Source: Ochotona curzoniae | Taxonomy: Eukaryota; Chordata; Mammalia; Lagomorpha; Ochotonidae | DNA: 64,000 bases | Assembly (NCBI RefSeq): GCF_017591425.1 | Contig: NW_024467106.1 | Location: forward strand, 22,682,501-22,746,500 | Direction of reading: 5' to 3' | Shown here: positions 34,396-46,085 of the stretch, piece by piece | Position numbering within the stretch: the first letter of the stretch is position 1 | Layout of the letters: the number at the start of each line of letters is the position of its first letter | The notes under the pieces: model-generated | What the model was told of the DNA's origin: nothing | Databases searched by the model: none | The model's input: the letters and a program-made list of their open reading frames with translations, nothing else | Made by a program: the position numbers and the translations under genes

Positions 34396-35974
34396 CCCTG
34401 CTTTGCTTACCTTTGTTCATGTCCTCAGTAAAACCAAAACGAATAGTATGATAGCAACTTGGAAAGTTAAATTGTTGGTAAACATAACTGGGTTACAATC
34501 AATTTCCTACCTATTTTCATGAAAACTGGATTCAAGGGACAATTTTATTACTAGAAACTATTTTATCTAGGTTCAGGAGGACCATGAAAAGAAACATTTT
34601 AGAAGCATTTGAATTTAATGATAGCTTCAAATACATTTAAAGGACAAAAAATGTTAGGCTACAAAAACTGATATTTCACAGATCAAAAGTGTATGCAGAA
34701 ATTAAATCTTACAAGGAGAGTAATATATTTAACAAAAGAGATTTGGAAGTATGTCGGTCATATATAATTATTGTTGCAGTAATGTATAAAACTTTTGGTG
34801 GTTTTTAAGCAGGCGAACTGTCCATAAAAGAAACATTAGGCAATGTCCAGAAGCAGTTTTTGTGGTCACAACTCTGGAAGGGGTGATACCGGCATTGAGT
34901 TGATAGAAGCTATAATTATTGCTCAACATTCTTTAGTTAAGAAAGAATTATCCATGCTTAAATGTACAAATGTTGATATCGAGAAACTCTAGATTAAAAT
35001 AATAAAAAACCATTATCTACTCATATAATATATCTTTTGTGGAACACCTTAGAACTGTATTCTTGTACTCTCATTGTAAGACTCCACTAATAGAGTAACA
35101 TGACTGATTAAAGAGCCTTTGATTTTTCACAGTGGCCAATAGGCAATTTAGTTATGATATGATTTATTTAAAACTAGTCACATGTCCCCACACAAGTGAA
35201 AAGGAACCAGGGAGTACAACGGGGGCATGTCCCAAATTGGAGATCAGATAAGTATGATCTGTAACCTAAGTAAAGAGGTCTCTGGGTGGAGACATAGAAT
35301 CAGAATAATATTGGGAAAAACTACTGCTGTTCTAATGGTTTTCCCGTATTTAACCCTATGTCGCTTCCATTTTCAGAATATCTTCGGACAGAAAGAAATA
35401 CATTCACACCATGCATGGCTCAGAGGTTTTTATCAGCTGGAAAATATTAGAAAGAATGCCTATCTCACAATGTATTGATATGTGAAAGCAATTGGAACAG
35501 TGCTTACCTTCAAGGGAAAATATTCCTTACATAATCACTTCCTCCCTTTTCCTTTGCAGAGTGGATTGAAGTGCAATGGAATAACTAAAGCATGAGTCTA
35601 TCAAAAATAGACTTTTTATTTTATAAGAGAGGAATATACAAGTGCATATATTATAAATGTTCCATGGAACTTTAGCTTCCTTGCCAGAATTATATCATTT
35701 GTCCTATTGATTCCAAAACTTTATTCTTTTTCCTCTAGTTTTCAAAACTCCTGTTAGACTGGGCTTTCAAATGTTCTTAGTAAGCCATTTTGTTTGCTTA
35801 ACTAAAACTCTTTCAACAACTTCTCATGACACTCAGTTTATGGCGCATTCCTCATGTTGATGGCTCAGTTTCAATTCACTCCTTCTTCATATTTCTCCAT
35901 GACCCAACACTTTCATTTCCCAAGCCCAGCATTGGTTTCCGATGCCTATGCCTTATTGTAAACTTGGTTCTTAA
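34396..35974. other. Unique, AT-rich interval
   Basis: About 1.6 kb with no gene and no mobile element I can name. Confidence 0.45.
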
Positions 35975-36125
35975 AAAGAAGCAAGTGCTGTGGCATCACA
36001 GGTAAAGTTGCAACCTAAGACACCAGCTTTACTTATGGGTGCCATGGTGTTCAAGTCCTGGCTAGTCCACTTCCTGTCTGGTCCAGCCCTGAAGGTTGTG
36101 ACCATTTAGTGAGTGAACCAATCAC
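35975..36125 (+). mobile_element. CSINE, forward, internally deleted
   Basis: GCAAGTGCTGTGGCATCACA head, GGGTGCCATGGTGTTCAAGT, CTGGCTAGTCCACTTCCTG, then an abrupt jump to GTCCAGCCCTGAAGGTTGTG, ACCATTTAGTGAGTGAACCA. The middle third of the SINE is missing. Confidence 0.8.
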
Positions 36126-36345
36126 TCTCTTCGGGGTGCTTCCCCCCACATGGTGTCATTACTATCCTCATTTCTGTGATAGTAATAATTGTGTTATATT
36201 ACTTGACTATCTTACAGATGTTTGCATTGTATATAAACCTCTATCAAGAGCCACATTTCATGTTCATATCCACCATGCCTTAAACAAGGTCTATCTGTGC
36301 CATAGAATGGAATTTCAACAAATGTTTTCTAAATGAATCATTAAA
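36126..36345 (+). repeat. Possible L2/MIR 3' end
   Basis: The closing AATTTCAACAAATGTTTTCT with AAATGAATCA resembles the common L2/MIR 3' end (AATAAATGTTTGTTGAATGAA). The rest is too diverged to judge. Confidence 0.3.
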
Positions 36346-36789
36346 ATATAAATTTAATTTTGATGTCTTCATAAATGATCACTTTATTAACTACAAATTA
36401 CTAAGTCACAGAAATATTCAGCTTCTAAAAATAATACAGAATTTTAAAATAAATTATAAGCAATATTAATATGAAGAAAATTCTCAATGTGCACCTTTTC
36501 CCCATAGCATTATATGAAACTAAAATCATTGCTTTCCTTTATCAGAAGTAGCTCTTAGGAAGGTGTTGAATAAAGGTATGATTGACTGGATAAAGCTAGA
36601 TAAATAGACACAAATGGGTTTTCACAGTTTTCCCCCAATAGTAGTTTCCATCTCTTTCACCACAAAATTATGGTTTTATTATTATTTATCCTATTATCGT
36701 TAGACCTGGACTTGAATCCCAAGTTTGCCTCTATCATTACCTCTCGAGACTCTTACAGGAACAAGTGTCTTTGAGTGCAGCACTATTTG
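36346..36789. other. Unique AT-rich sequence
   Basis: No gene or recognised repeat. Confidence 0.45.
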
Positions 36790-36970
36790 TTTAATCTAAA
36801 TCTGTCATTTCACACAGTCCTATAAGATGGGTCCTACAATAATCCCATGTTATAGGTGATGAAATAGAGAAATTGAAAAATCTAACAAAATCAGCTAGTA
36901 CAGCACAGTTGAACCTAAGCAGTCTAATTCAGAAACCATACTCACCAACTTTATACCACAGTATCTTTTA
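36790..36970 (+). repeat. MIR, forward
   Basis: TTGTTTAATCTAAATCTGTC, CAGTCCTATAAGATGGGTCC, AATAATCCCATGTTATAGGT, GATGAAATAGAGAAATTGAA and CAGCTAGTACAGCACAGTTG with AGCAGTCTAATTCAGAAACC follow the MIR order. Confidence 0.75.
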
Positions 36971-37844
36971 TAGCAAAGCATATGTATTTTAATGGCTTGA
37001 AACTTTATCCCTGGAAGAATAGCTCTCATAAAGTGGATTTGAAAAGTAATTTGAAAGGTAGAAGAGCATCGATAGACGTTTGTCTATTATTTTGTCCACC
37101 TGTCATCTGAACCCTTGTCATTTTGGGGGAATTTCTTATTTTAAGAAAGTCATTAGAAGGCAGAGTGCCTTCCCTTGAGTGAAAATATTTTTTTTTCTTT
37201 CTAGGATAGATGGAGAACATAAAAAGGAACAAGAAGGCTGACCTTGAGAAAATTATCTCTATAATTCTCAAAGGATTCAAAATTCCTTATTTCTATATAC
37301 AAAGAAAAAAAATCACAAGTCAACTGAGTTCCTTCCTTTACAACGACTCATATGCCTCCTAAACCATAAATTGTGAAACTGAAGTCTAACAGGAAGTGGC
37401 TGGTTCGTCTGCCCTACCTGAAGAACTTTAGAAAGGAAACCATCTGTCTAGGCGTGCTGTGAAGGTGGATGGGCTGTAAGGACTTCGCCTCTCTCTGGCT
37501 TCATGTTTCAAGACAATAATGACTTAAACAAGGGCACGGAGAACCCTCACAGGACACACTGTCACGCATTATCACAGGCAACTACCTGATCCTGGAAGAT
37601 ATGGAAGTAAAAGAATAATAAAGATTATTGTAATTGTCATTATGTTAGTGTCTCTTCCCTCTTCTCAGGTTTAAGGATTGACACACACTGGGACACTTGT
37701 AGTATGACCAGGGAAGACTAAACATCACAGCAGGTCCTGGAAGCACCACTGACTCCAGGGTGATCCTCTTGATCAGTGTCAGACAGTTGCTAAAAATATA
37801 TGCATTTTATTATCATGAATTATTATCATACATTCTTAAGCTTA
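36971..37844. other. Unique sequence
   Basis: No gene. The part 37370-37500 (GGCGTGCTGTGAAGGTGG, GTAAGGACTTCGCCTCTC) is more balanced than its surroundings but otherwise undistinguished. Confidence 0.4.
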
Positions 37845-38500
37845 AGTTATTTATTCAACAAATATTCCCTAGGCACGTGCAAAGTATCGCTGCTGCAGTA
37901 ATGGGGAGAAATAAAACTGGCCCTCATCTCAGGCAATTTAGACCTCAGGGCAGGCAGTTGAGTGAGTCACAAACACTAACCCAGAGGCCAGCGTTGTGGG
38001 GTTCACGTTCCAGCTGTTCCATTTCGGAACCAGCTCCCTAACAATGACCTACGAAAAGCAGCAAAAGATGGTGAAAACCTTTGGGTCCTTGACATTCATG
38101 TGAAAGAGTCAAATAAATTTCCAGTCTGTCTAAATGCTGGCAGCTGCTTTCATCTTGGGAGTTGACCAGTAGATGGCAGATCCTTCTCTTTCTCTAATTT
38201 TGACTTTCGAAATAATTAGTATTATAAGGGGTGAGGGGAAGCTAAGTCCTCTGAAGGGAAAGCTCCATAGTCATTAGTCTAAAGCAAAGACAAGCGAGTC
38301 ACGCGTTGGGAGTGATATGAAGGATAAGAAGATGAGCAGGTGAAAGTCTGAAAAGGGTGATGGTGAGTTTGTAAACAGAACAGCACAGTCTATAGCATGA
38401 AGTAGGTGAGATTAGCACACATTCCAAAGAGGGACAGGAGCTCTGTGAGGGTGAAGCTCATAAGGTCAGAGAAAGTGTGGTGAAATAGGCTAGTGAGATT
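37845..38500 (+). repeat. Ancient interspersed repeat split by a CSINE
   Basis: Left part to 37980: TTATTCAACAAATATTCCCT, GTAATGGGGAGAAATAAAAC, CAATTTAGACCTCAGGGCAG. Right part from 38225: GAGTGATATGAAGGATAAGA, AGATGAGCAGGTGAAAG, CAAAGAGGGACAGGAGCTC. Both belong to the old repeat class also seen at 11725, 49490 and 52740. The CSINE at 37983-38220 inserted later. Confidence 0.55.
37983..38220 (+). mobile_element. CSINE, forward, diverged
   Basis: GAGGCCAGCGTTGTGGGGTT head, CAGCTGTTCCATTTCGGAAC, GCAGCAAAAGATGGTGAAAA, TTGGGAGTTGACCAGTAGAT, GGCAGATCCTTCTCTTTCTC and TTTCGAAATAATT tail. The region after the head is shortened. Confidence 0.75.
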
Positions 38501-38654
38501 GTTGAGACCAGACCCAATATGGACTGGAAGTATACTTCGTGCTGTAGCATCAAGAACTCTCTTGTTCTGGCTACAGGCTGCTTCGCAGTTAACTTTCTAT
38601 TCTTTCTAGAGGCACAGGCACCTCCTCCTCTAAGTGGATAGAAAACATGAAGCA

Positions 38655-38765
38655 TATACTTGTTACACACCTTACAAGGTGAATTTATTTGCCCAACTTG
38701 CAGATAAGCAACCAAGCCCCAAGCAAATAAAGTAAGCAAGGTAAAATAATTCATAGTAAACATTC
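38655..38765 (+). repeat. MIR core fragment
   Basis: CACACCTTACAAGGTGAATT, TATTTGCCCAACTTGCAGAT and AAGCAACCAAGCCCCAAGCA match the MIR core region with changes. Confidence 0.5.
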
Positions 38766-38804
38766 ATCTATGGAACTCATCTCAATAGGGAGGTCTCATC
38801 CTTT

Positions 38805-39085
38805 TATAATTTAATTTATTGGTTTGACAGGTAGCAAGATAGAGCTTCCAACCCTAGTTCACCCCTCAAACACCTTCTCCAGCCAGGAATGGACTGCGAT
38901 GAATATTGGGAGTTAGGAACTCTCAAGACTGGGTTTTCTATGTGGTAGCAGAATCCAACTTCTTAGGCCATCATTGCTGCTGCCTGGTCTGCATTTGCAG
39001 GAAGTGGGGCCTGGAATTGAATCCAGGCACACTGCTGTGGGATGTGGGTTCCTCAACCACAAGGCTTAAATGGCTGCTCCACAAT
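38805..39085 (-). mobile_element. CSINE-type element, reversed, diverged
   Basis: TTTATTGGTTTGACAGGTAG, CCATCATTGCTGCTGCCTGG, CATTTGCAGGAAGTGGGGCC, GGAATTGAATCCAGGCACAC, TGTGGGATGTGGGTTCCTC and CAAGGCTTAAATGGCTGCTC. The block order matches an older lagomorph CSINE subfamily on the minus strand. Confidence 0.7.
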
Positions 39086-39496
39086 AAAGCCGTAGGAACC
39101 AGCTTGTCACCTCCACAGCCTTACCAGTCAGGATACTGTATATCAATTTCTTCAGCAAGAGATTCCATTTTCACAACTTTGTAAAGTTGTCCTCAGGAGG
39201 ATTTCTTTGGGCCCAGTTTTCTTGTGGAGCTTGAATCTAGGACCAAAGTAAATTCACATGGTTGGCTCAAAACGATCCTTTTTGTCACCTTACTGGCCAG
39301 AGATGCATTCAGCAGCAACCTGAAAAGAATTCCTCCTGGCCGCCTGAGATGAGAAGCACTGGTTCATACCAGCCACATTTTGCTAAAGAAGTCCACAGCT
39401 CTGTCTTCAACAGGTTAGTCTCATCTTGCTTCACTTCTCTGGAACTTACGGGGACCTCAAATTTTCAGAGTTGAAATGGACTCACTTAAATTCTTG
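39086..39496. other. Unique sequence
   Basis: No gene or recognised repeat. Confidence 0.45.
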
Positions 39497-39830
39497 GACC
39501 TGGTGTAATGGCTCAATTGATTAATCCTCCACCTGCAAATGATGGCATCTCATATGGGCACTGGTTCCTGTTCCAGTTGCTTCACTTCCTATCCAGCTCC
39601 CTGCTTATGATCTGGGAGAGCAGTGGAGGATGGCTCAAGTCCTCGGAACCATGTACTCATGGAGAGACCCAGAAGAGGCTCCTGACTCTTGGCTTCAGAT
39701 CAGCTTAGCTCTGGTGATGCAGCCATCTGAGGAGTGAACCAGTGGATGGAAGATCTTTCTCTCTGTCTCTCCTACTCTCTGCAAAATCTGCCCGTCTAAT
39801 AAAAATAAATATATCTTTAAAAAAGATAAA
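39497..39830 (+). mobile_element. CSINE, forward
   Basis: GGACCTGGTGTAATGGCTCA head, ATCTCATATGGGCACTGGTT, CTTCCTATCCAGCTCCCTGC, AGCAGTGGAGGATGGCTCAA, GACCCAGAAGAGGCTCCTG, GAGGAGTGAACCAGTGGATG, GAAGATCTTTCTCTCTGTC and AATAAAAATAAATATATC tail. Nearly full length. Confidence 0.93.
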
Positions 39831-41159
39831 TCTTTGATGCATTCCAGGTCTTCGTTAATCAACTCTATCATCAATATCACTCTTATATAACTTTACCCAG
39901 AAAAAGAAATAATGGAGAAGTGAAACACTAAAGTTGCATTTTATGGATTTACTTAACAAGCAGTATTTGCAGAATCACATGCTGCCTGAAGTAGAATCAC
40001 AAATATCTTTCTTTCTTAATGTTGTTCAGAGTGACTGGTGGCCTCGTTTATGTCACACAATCAGGGTCCTGCCAAGTGTGACATTCTATTCCCTACTGAA
40101 GCCAAGGGCTCAGCTCTCTGATCATTTAAACTTCTTCTTTTCTCTTTCCTTCCAGCATCAGTTCTCACAGCTGATGTTCTTCCCTTGGCTAGTTACTTAC
40201 AGTTTTTCTGTTTTGTTTCTGTTTTTAAACAAAGGATACAATTTACCATATTATGACAATTACGAGGTGCTTATCAAAGAGTGTGGAAGCACGAAAATAA
40301 TTGAAACAGAAGAAGCTGGGTTCATAGGCTGAATCTGTTTGGTCAAAACACAAGCCTTGCAAGCCCATGTAATTCAAAGTACTATTGCAGCCAAATGACA
40401 AATCATCCCACATCCTGATTTTGTAAGGTTCATTTGGAATACTTGAATCCATGGATACCAAATTCACAAGTGCTAATGATCTACTCAGTTAAATTTTCAC
40501 CTTTCATTTTTATTTTTACCTAGTAATAGCCACAGCTCTAAATCCTTTGTGTATAGCATGTCTTTAACTTAGCCCATTATAGGTCTGTCTTTGAGCTTTG
40601 TCTGTAACTGCCAACCTGTCACATGACTTCATTTAATTTATCATTGAGAGTGGTCCTAAATACCACCCCCAAAATTCCAGTCATCTCTAATTATTCTTTT
40701 TATATCTAATACACTTTATTAACCAAGGATATAAACAAGTTCAGACTCCAAAGAGTTAGTTTACACTACTTTAGGTGAAATAATTGTCTACTGAAATATA
40801 TCTTCAAATTATTTCTAGTGACTGAGTCATAAATTCTATGAGTCTTCATGAATATGAATAAATGGAGATATAGGGAAATAACTTTGGTATATTAAGTAGC
40901 CAAACTAGACACAAAATTACAAGTATAGTTTGACTCCAACTATATAAAAAATGTGCCAAGAATCCTAAATTTAATATTCCAACAAATCAATAGCAATCAG
41001 GCTCTGGAATTATGAATAATTTTAATTTATCTTTTGCAATATTCTGAATCTCCAATTTTTAAGTGGTTAGTTAAAAAAAAAAGACCATTTAAGCATGTGT
41101 ATGGTGATGTATCTGAGTTGCGGAAGAATAGTGAATGAACTTCAACCACTGCTGAAATT
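39831..41159. other. Unique, gene-free interval
   Basis: About 1.3 kb. A 132-codon open frame at 39934-40332 has no domain I recognise and runs through mixed unique sequence; I do not call it. 40020-40330 is balanced and may be conserved. Confidence 0.4.
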
Positions 41160-41475
41160 CCTACACATTTTCACAGGGTAAAAATCAAGGCCAGTAACTT
41201 GAGGAATTTAATAAAGAACAAGCCTAATTCCCAACTTCAATTCCCCTGCAAATATGACAGGAGTTTTAAATGTGCTTGGAAAACTGCATCTGGGGTTTTG
41301 CCAATCCCATAACGTTTGGGACGTTTGCTGAACCCAAAACACAGCCGGGCCCACCCATCCATAATTAAAGCCCTCCCCCCAAATGAATTCATTGCTTTGT
41401 GGCACCATCTGTCTCATTCCCTTATTTACATAATAGGGAACCCTGCTCTGACTGCAGCAAATGAGAAGCGACAAA
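41160..41475. promoter_or_regulatory. Candidate conserved noncoding element
   Basis: Repeat-free and of balanced composition. It contains CATAACGTTTGGGACGTTTG, CATCCATAATTAAAGCCC and TTTGTGGCACCATCTGTC, shapes of homeodomain and E-box (CATCTG) sites. The reading frames are interrupted. Regulatory role is inferred from composition and lack of repeats. Confidence 0.4.
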
Positions 41476-42539
41476 AGAACGGCGAGTGAGGATGAAATGT
41501 GTACATGGGTACATCAGATTATGTATAATATGGTCAAATCCCTCCAATTTAATTTTTTTAAAAATCTCAAAACCCATCACAATTTTCACCTCGGCGTCGT
41601 TCCAGCTCTCAGAACCTCCTTCTGCTACATCTGCAACTCTCACTTGTTTCACTCCAAGAGTTCATTTGTCACATTTTATTTTATTAAATATTTTATTTTC
41701 CTCTAGTGGACCCATTAGAAAGCCAGTTAGAGAAAGTGACATAAATCAGTTGTGTTTAGTATTCACTAAGGACGCAGAGGAAATAAGCAGGTTCATATTA
41801 TCCTGGAATTTAAAAAGGAAAAAATTGTTCCCAGTATAGGGCTTCCTTGAATCCTTCCCATTTTCCTCCTGTCTCTCTCCTGGGAAGTTTCTGTCCTCAT
41901 AACAGTAGCAGGAGCAGTGAGTCTGTTCACAGACAAAGGGCTGATTTTTAATATGCAGCAGTCACTAATCCCATGTATTGTGCTCCTTCTTGCAGAAGAG
42001 GCAAGCACAGCCTTCTGCACAGCAGGGGCAGGTGGGAGAAGACAGTGCTGGTCTTGCTTTTGGTGACCTTGGGCAAGTCCACTTAGGATTTCAGTTTCTA
42101 AGTTATTGCTGTGGTGGGACACAACCACCTGGAATGATGCTCTGTTCCGTGGACCCGAGGTCCTGTTTGCATGCCCACAGTCCCAGATGCAAGCAGTGCC
42201 AGCCACAGACACTAGGGGCAGATGGTGGGGCTGTGTGGGTGTGGAAGACTGAGGGGTATGCTGAGTGTCTTCAGTCCCACACATCACCATTCACAGGAGC
42301 TAATTCCCCTGAGGCCAGACGAGAAAGTGTGCCATGGTTTAAACGCATACCTTGAGCTCTGCGCCAAACTGTGCTTTTTTTTTTTTTTTATGGCTAGCAT
42401 GGGTACCCTGGGGAGCAGCCATTATCTGAAGTTAAAATTGTTGGAAGGCAATAGTAAGAATAGTGACTTAATCAGATCAATACAGGGAGCTTGGCTATAT
42501 AGCTGGTCTGCAGGAGATTCCTCATTCTTCTCCAGATCT
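41476..42539. other. Unique sequence with overlapping open frames
   Basis: Two 165-codon frames (minus 41793-42290 and plus 42222-42719) and a 125-codon frame at 41978-42355 overlap on opposite strands; none has a recognisable domain. A MIR-like trace (GTGACCTTGGGCAAGTCCAC) is at 42062-42110. A T run is at 42376-42390. I see no supported exon. Confidence 0.45.
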
Positions 42540-42632
42540 ATCAAACAGCATTTCTGGGTATGGGATCCAGGAATTAGTATGTCTGTTATACTTCCCATAG
42601 GTAACCTAATGCACAGCCCTCGTGTGGGAACT
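42540..42632. repeat. MER5A-like fragment
   Basis: CCAGGAATTAGTATGTCTGT, CTTCCCATAGGTAACCTAAT and GCACAGCCCTCGTGTGGGAA with CTACTGGGCTCT fit the right part of MER5A, a small non-autonomous hAT DNA transposon. Confidence 0.5.
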
Positions 42633-43189
42633 ACTGGGCTCTGTAATTCTCATTGTGATGAAAGGCAGGTTAGTACATCTTTAGGGCAAATAACTCCTTA
42701 CTTACAAATTTCAGAATGAATTTACCGCATATAATCCTTTATTCAGGTTCACTGAACAGCAGAATAGATAAACCCCGGAAGTGATCTTACTACTTATAGG
42801 TGCAATAATATACATGTGGATACATCTACTCATTTGCAATCAACTCGACAGAGACTCAGCACCCTCACAATGAAGGCATGCTTATTGGGATAATCTCAGG
42901 AGGCTGAAGCTGAGCTTCTAGTCTATGCCAGGCAATACACTATGGCTGATGGCAGGCTCTCCAAAAGGACAGGAAAGGTCCTCCCTACAGTCTTCAAGCA
43001 GCTGCAAAAACTTCTTTCTAAAAATAACAACATAAGTGTAATGATTATCACATATTTTCAGTATAGACTTCATTTTCTCAACCTTACATGATGTATGAAA
43101 AAGTAGCCTTAGAAAGCGTCACAGATTGTTATCAAATCAAATTTAAGAATATGGTAAGAGAAGCATTAACTAGGATCAAATGAGAGTTA
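42633..43189. other. Unique sequence
   Basis: No gene or recognised repeat. Confidence 0.45.
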
Positions 43190-44158
43190 GCCGTGGGATG
43201 CAGGAGTGGATCAACACATGCAAGTCGGTAAATGTGACCTGCCTTATTAACAGAATGAAGACCAAACTACAGAACCTCTTCATTCAACACAGAGAAAACC
43301 TTTTTAAAAACTTAATTCTTTCACATTTAAAAGAAAATTATCTCAAAAGACTGAGTAAAAGGGGATGTGAAAAATTAAAACTTCTTGCTCTAAGATTAGG
43401 AAAAGGACAAGGCTGCATGTTCTCACCAAGTATTTTCACCAAAGTACTGAAAGTCTCACAAGAGCAATTAAGTAAGAAAAACAAAAAGGATCTTAATAGG
43501 AAAAGAAGTAAAAACTTTCCTATTTGCTTATGACTTAATCTTGTATACAGAAAACCTTGAATATCCCAGCTCTTCCCACTCCCCACCAAAAAAACTGTTA
43601 AAAGAAGTTCAGGACACAAAATTGGCATGCAAAAGTCAATAGCATTTCTGTATATTCTAATAAATTATTTGAAAAGAAAATTAAGAAGCTATCCTAATTA
43701 ACGAAACAGCAAAAACTAAAATGTGTAAATTTAATCATGTAGTAAAGACCTGTATACTGAAGCTGTGCAACACTGAAGAAAACACCAATAAATGGAATAA
43801 TATCCTTTGTTTATGGATAGGAAGAGTTACTACTGGGGATAATGTCCGTACTACCCAACCTATGTTATCAAAATTCCAATATTAGTCTCCACAGAAATGG
43901 AAAACATAATTGTATTCATATGGAACCATAACAGACCCCGAATAGCCAAAACAATTTTGAGGGAAAAAAATTGGATCTATGGCATTCTTGATTTGAGATA
44001 TAATATAAAACAATGGTAATAAAAACAGTGTGGTAATGGCTTAGCGAAGATACAATGACCAATGAAACAGGGCAGAAATCCCTAAAATTAAACACAAAAT
44101 TAGGACAAGATCATGTCTTTGATAAATGGTGTTAGGAATACTAGATATTTGCATACAT

Positions 44159-44502
44159 AAGAATAAAACAAGGCCCGGTACAGTAGCCCAGTGACTAAAG
44201 TCCTCTCCTTGAATGCTCCGGGATCCCATATGGATGCTGGTTCTAATCCCAGCAGCCTTATTTCCCATCCAGTTCCCTGCTTGAGGCCTAGGAAAGCAGC
44301 CAAAGCCTTGGGACCCTGCACCCACATGGGAGACCTGGAAGAAATTCCTGGCTCCTGGCTTTGGATTGGCGCAGCACCTGCCATTCTGGTCACTTGGAGG
44401 TGAATCATTGGATGGAAGATCTTCCTTTCTGTCTCTCCTCCGTTCTGTATACATGAATTTCCAATAAAAATAAATAAATCTTAAAAAAAAAGAATGAAAT
44501 AA
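44159..44502 (+). mobile_element. CSINE, forward, with TSD, inside L1
   Basis: Nearly full-length copy at 44172-44490: GGCCCGGTACAGTAGCCCAG head, GGGATCCCATATGGATGC, CTTGAGGCCTAGGAAAGCAG, GACCCTGCACCCACATGGGA, CACTTGGAGGTGAATCATTG and AATAAAAATAAATAAATC tail. AAGAATAAAACAA (44159-44171) and AAGAATGAAATAA (44490-44502) are the duplicated target, 11 of 13 identical. Confidence 0.94.
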
Positions 44503-44599
44503 GATGTTTACACTGTAGACAAAAAAAGGAACTCACAATGAATCAAAAGTGTGCAATTTATAATGAAGACTACCATATCCAGATCTGAAGACACAATGC

Positions 44600-44858
44600 A
44601 ACATGCATCCCTACTTCCAAAGAAAAGATGGACTCCCAGTGAAAGTGTTGGACATACCTAGACAGTGGGATGATGGACTAACATTTTCTGTACTAGCAAT
44701 GTCAGGGCACACTCAAATAGCAGACTGATGGAATTGTAACTCCTTGTGAAGAAATGTACATTGGTAACAATATGGGAAAAATCAGTTGGGGGGTAGTGGG
44801 GGAGCGGGGAAACCCGGACTATGCAGAATCGTACCATAAAATTCAAAATTTGAAATAA
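44600..44858 (+). mobile_element. Lagomorph-type L1 3' UTR, forward
   Basis: GACAGTGGGATGATGGACTA, AATGTCAGGGCACACTCAAA, TAGCAGACTGATGGAATTG and TAACAATATGGGAAAAATC lead into a G-rich stretch (TTGGGGGGTAGTGGGGGAGC) and an A-rich end. G-rich 3' UTRs followed by A-rich ends are typical of lagomorph L1. Attribution is from memory. Confidence 0.5.
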
Positions 44859-44865
44859 TTTTTCT

Positions 44866-45055
44866 TTTTTATTATTACATTTTATTTTGTGACAGCTTTA
44901 TAGGCTCTGTGATTCCCCCAACCCCTCCCCGTGCCCTCCCCCCATGGTGGATTCCTCCATCTTATTGCAGTAGTACAGTTCAAATCCAGTCAAGATTCTT
45001 TCATTGCAAGCCTATGCCAAGCATAGAGTCCAGCATCTTATTGTCCAGATAAATA
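44866..45055 (-). mobile_element. Lagomorph-type L1 3' end, reversed
   Basis: The plus strand T-rich start (TTTTATTATTACATTTTATT) with TAGGCTCTGTGATTCC, a C-rich run, ATGGTGGATTCCTCCATC and TTGCAGTAGTACAGTTCAAA is, on the minus strand, a G-rich L1 3' UTR with an A-rich end. It resembles the copy at 3296-3440 and meets the forward 3' end at 44858 tail to tail. Confidence 0.65.
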
Positions 45056-46085
45056 TTTTTAAAAATTGAAAAAAGGTGTATAATTTAAAATTATAAAACT
45101 ATTGGCAGAAAAAGAGAAAAACTCACAATATCATCGGTAATATTTTTAGATAAGACTGTAATATCACATAATCAAAATAAAAATAGATAAATGAGATCTT
45201 ATCAAACTCAAGACAGCCACAAAACCAGAAAAATAAGAGACATCTCACTGAATGGCAGAAGATATTTGTAATGTTTGTAAACCATATTCACACACATACA
45301 TGATGAGAAATGTTGGAGAGTACCTGTAAAAACAGAACTTAAAGACCTTGTTGGTGAGGATATAAGCTAACATAGTCCTAATGAAAAAAGAGTATGGGGG
45401 TTCTTTTGAAAATTAAGAATCAAATGGTCATCTGACCTAGTAATCTCACTTCCAGGTATTCATGCAAAAGGATTGACATGAATACGTTGAAGGGAATGCC
45501 GTATTCCCCTGTCCACTGCAGCATCACAGAAGTCTAACTGTGGAAATGACCAAGTATCCACAAATGACACAGTGAAGAATATTCAGCCTTAAAAAGGTGG
45601 GAAGCTATCTTGTGAAGCAACATGGGTAAATCTGGAGGAAACTATGCTAATTTTTTTTTTAATCCACGTATAGGAAAACAAGCATTTTATCTAATTTCTA
45701 TACAGGATCCAGTACAATTGAATTTACAGAGGTACAGAATGAGACAGCAGCAGCAGTCAGGGGAATGGAGAGGGAGGAAGCAGGAGTGTTAATCATAGAA
45801 TGGAAAGTTTCAGGTGGACAGGAAAAATAGGTTTGGAGATCTACTGCAGAGAGCATGACTATAGTCAACACTAATGTTTTACAAATTCCAAAATAACTGA
45901 GAAAGTAAATGTCAAATGTCTTCATCATGGCAAATGATAAACAAGGCACTAGATATGTTTATTGGTTTGATTTAATCAGTCCATATTGTATATATATATC
46001 AAGACATCATATTGTAGGTCATAAATTTTACAATGGTGATTTATAAATCAAAATTATGATATAATAAATAAGAAAATGTTACAAA

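Larger units (their letters stand above)
43190..46085 (+). mobile_element. Old L1 (L1M), forward, decayed and interrupted
   Basis: ORF2-derived text runs forward: GGATCAACACATGCAAGTCG, AAGGACAAGGCTGCATGTTC, CTATTTGCTTATGACTTAAT, ATTTCTGTATATTCTAATAA, ACCAATGAAACAGGGCAGAA, then after insertions GATCTTATCAAACTC, CCTAGTAATCTCACTTCCAG and AAGAATATTCAGCC, followed by an L1MA-like 3' UTR at 45720-46085 (TTTGGAGATCTACTGC, ATCAAGACATCATATTGTA). Stops and frameshifts are frequent, so no protein can be made. Interruptions: CSINE at 44172-44490 and L1 3' ends at 44600-45055. Confidence 0.88.

Noticed and set aside
41793..42719. Two 165-codon open frames on opposite strands
   Set aside because: They overlap antisense, show no domain or splice sites, and cross MIR-like and MER5A-like traces. 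Chance frames in GC-richer DNA.
43180..43533. 117-codon frame with basic residues
   Set aside because: It is a remnant of L1 ORF2 with nearby stops, not an active gene.
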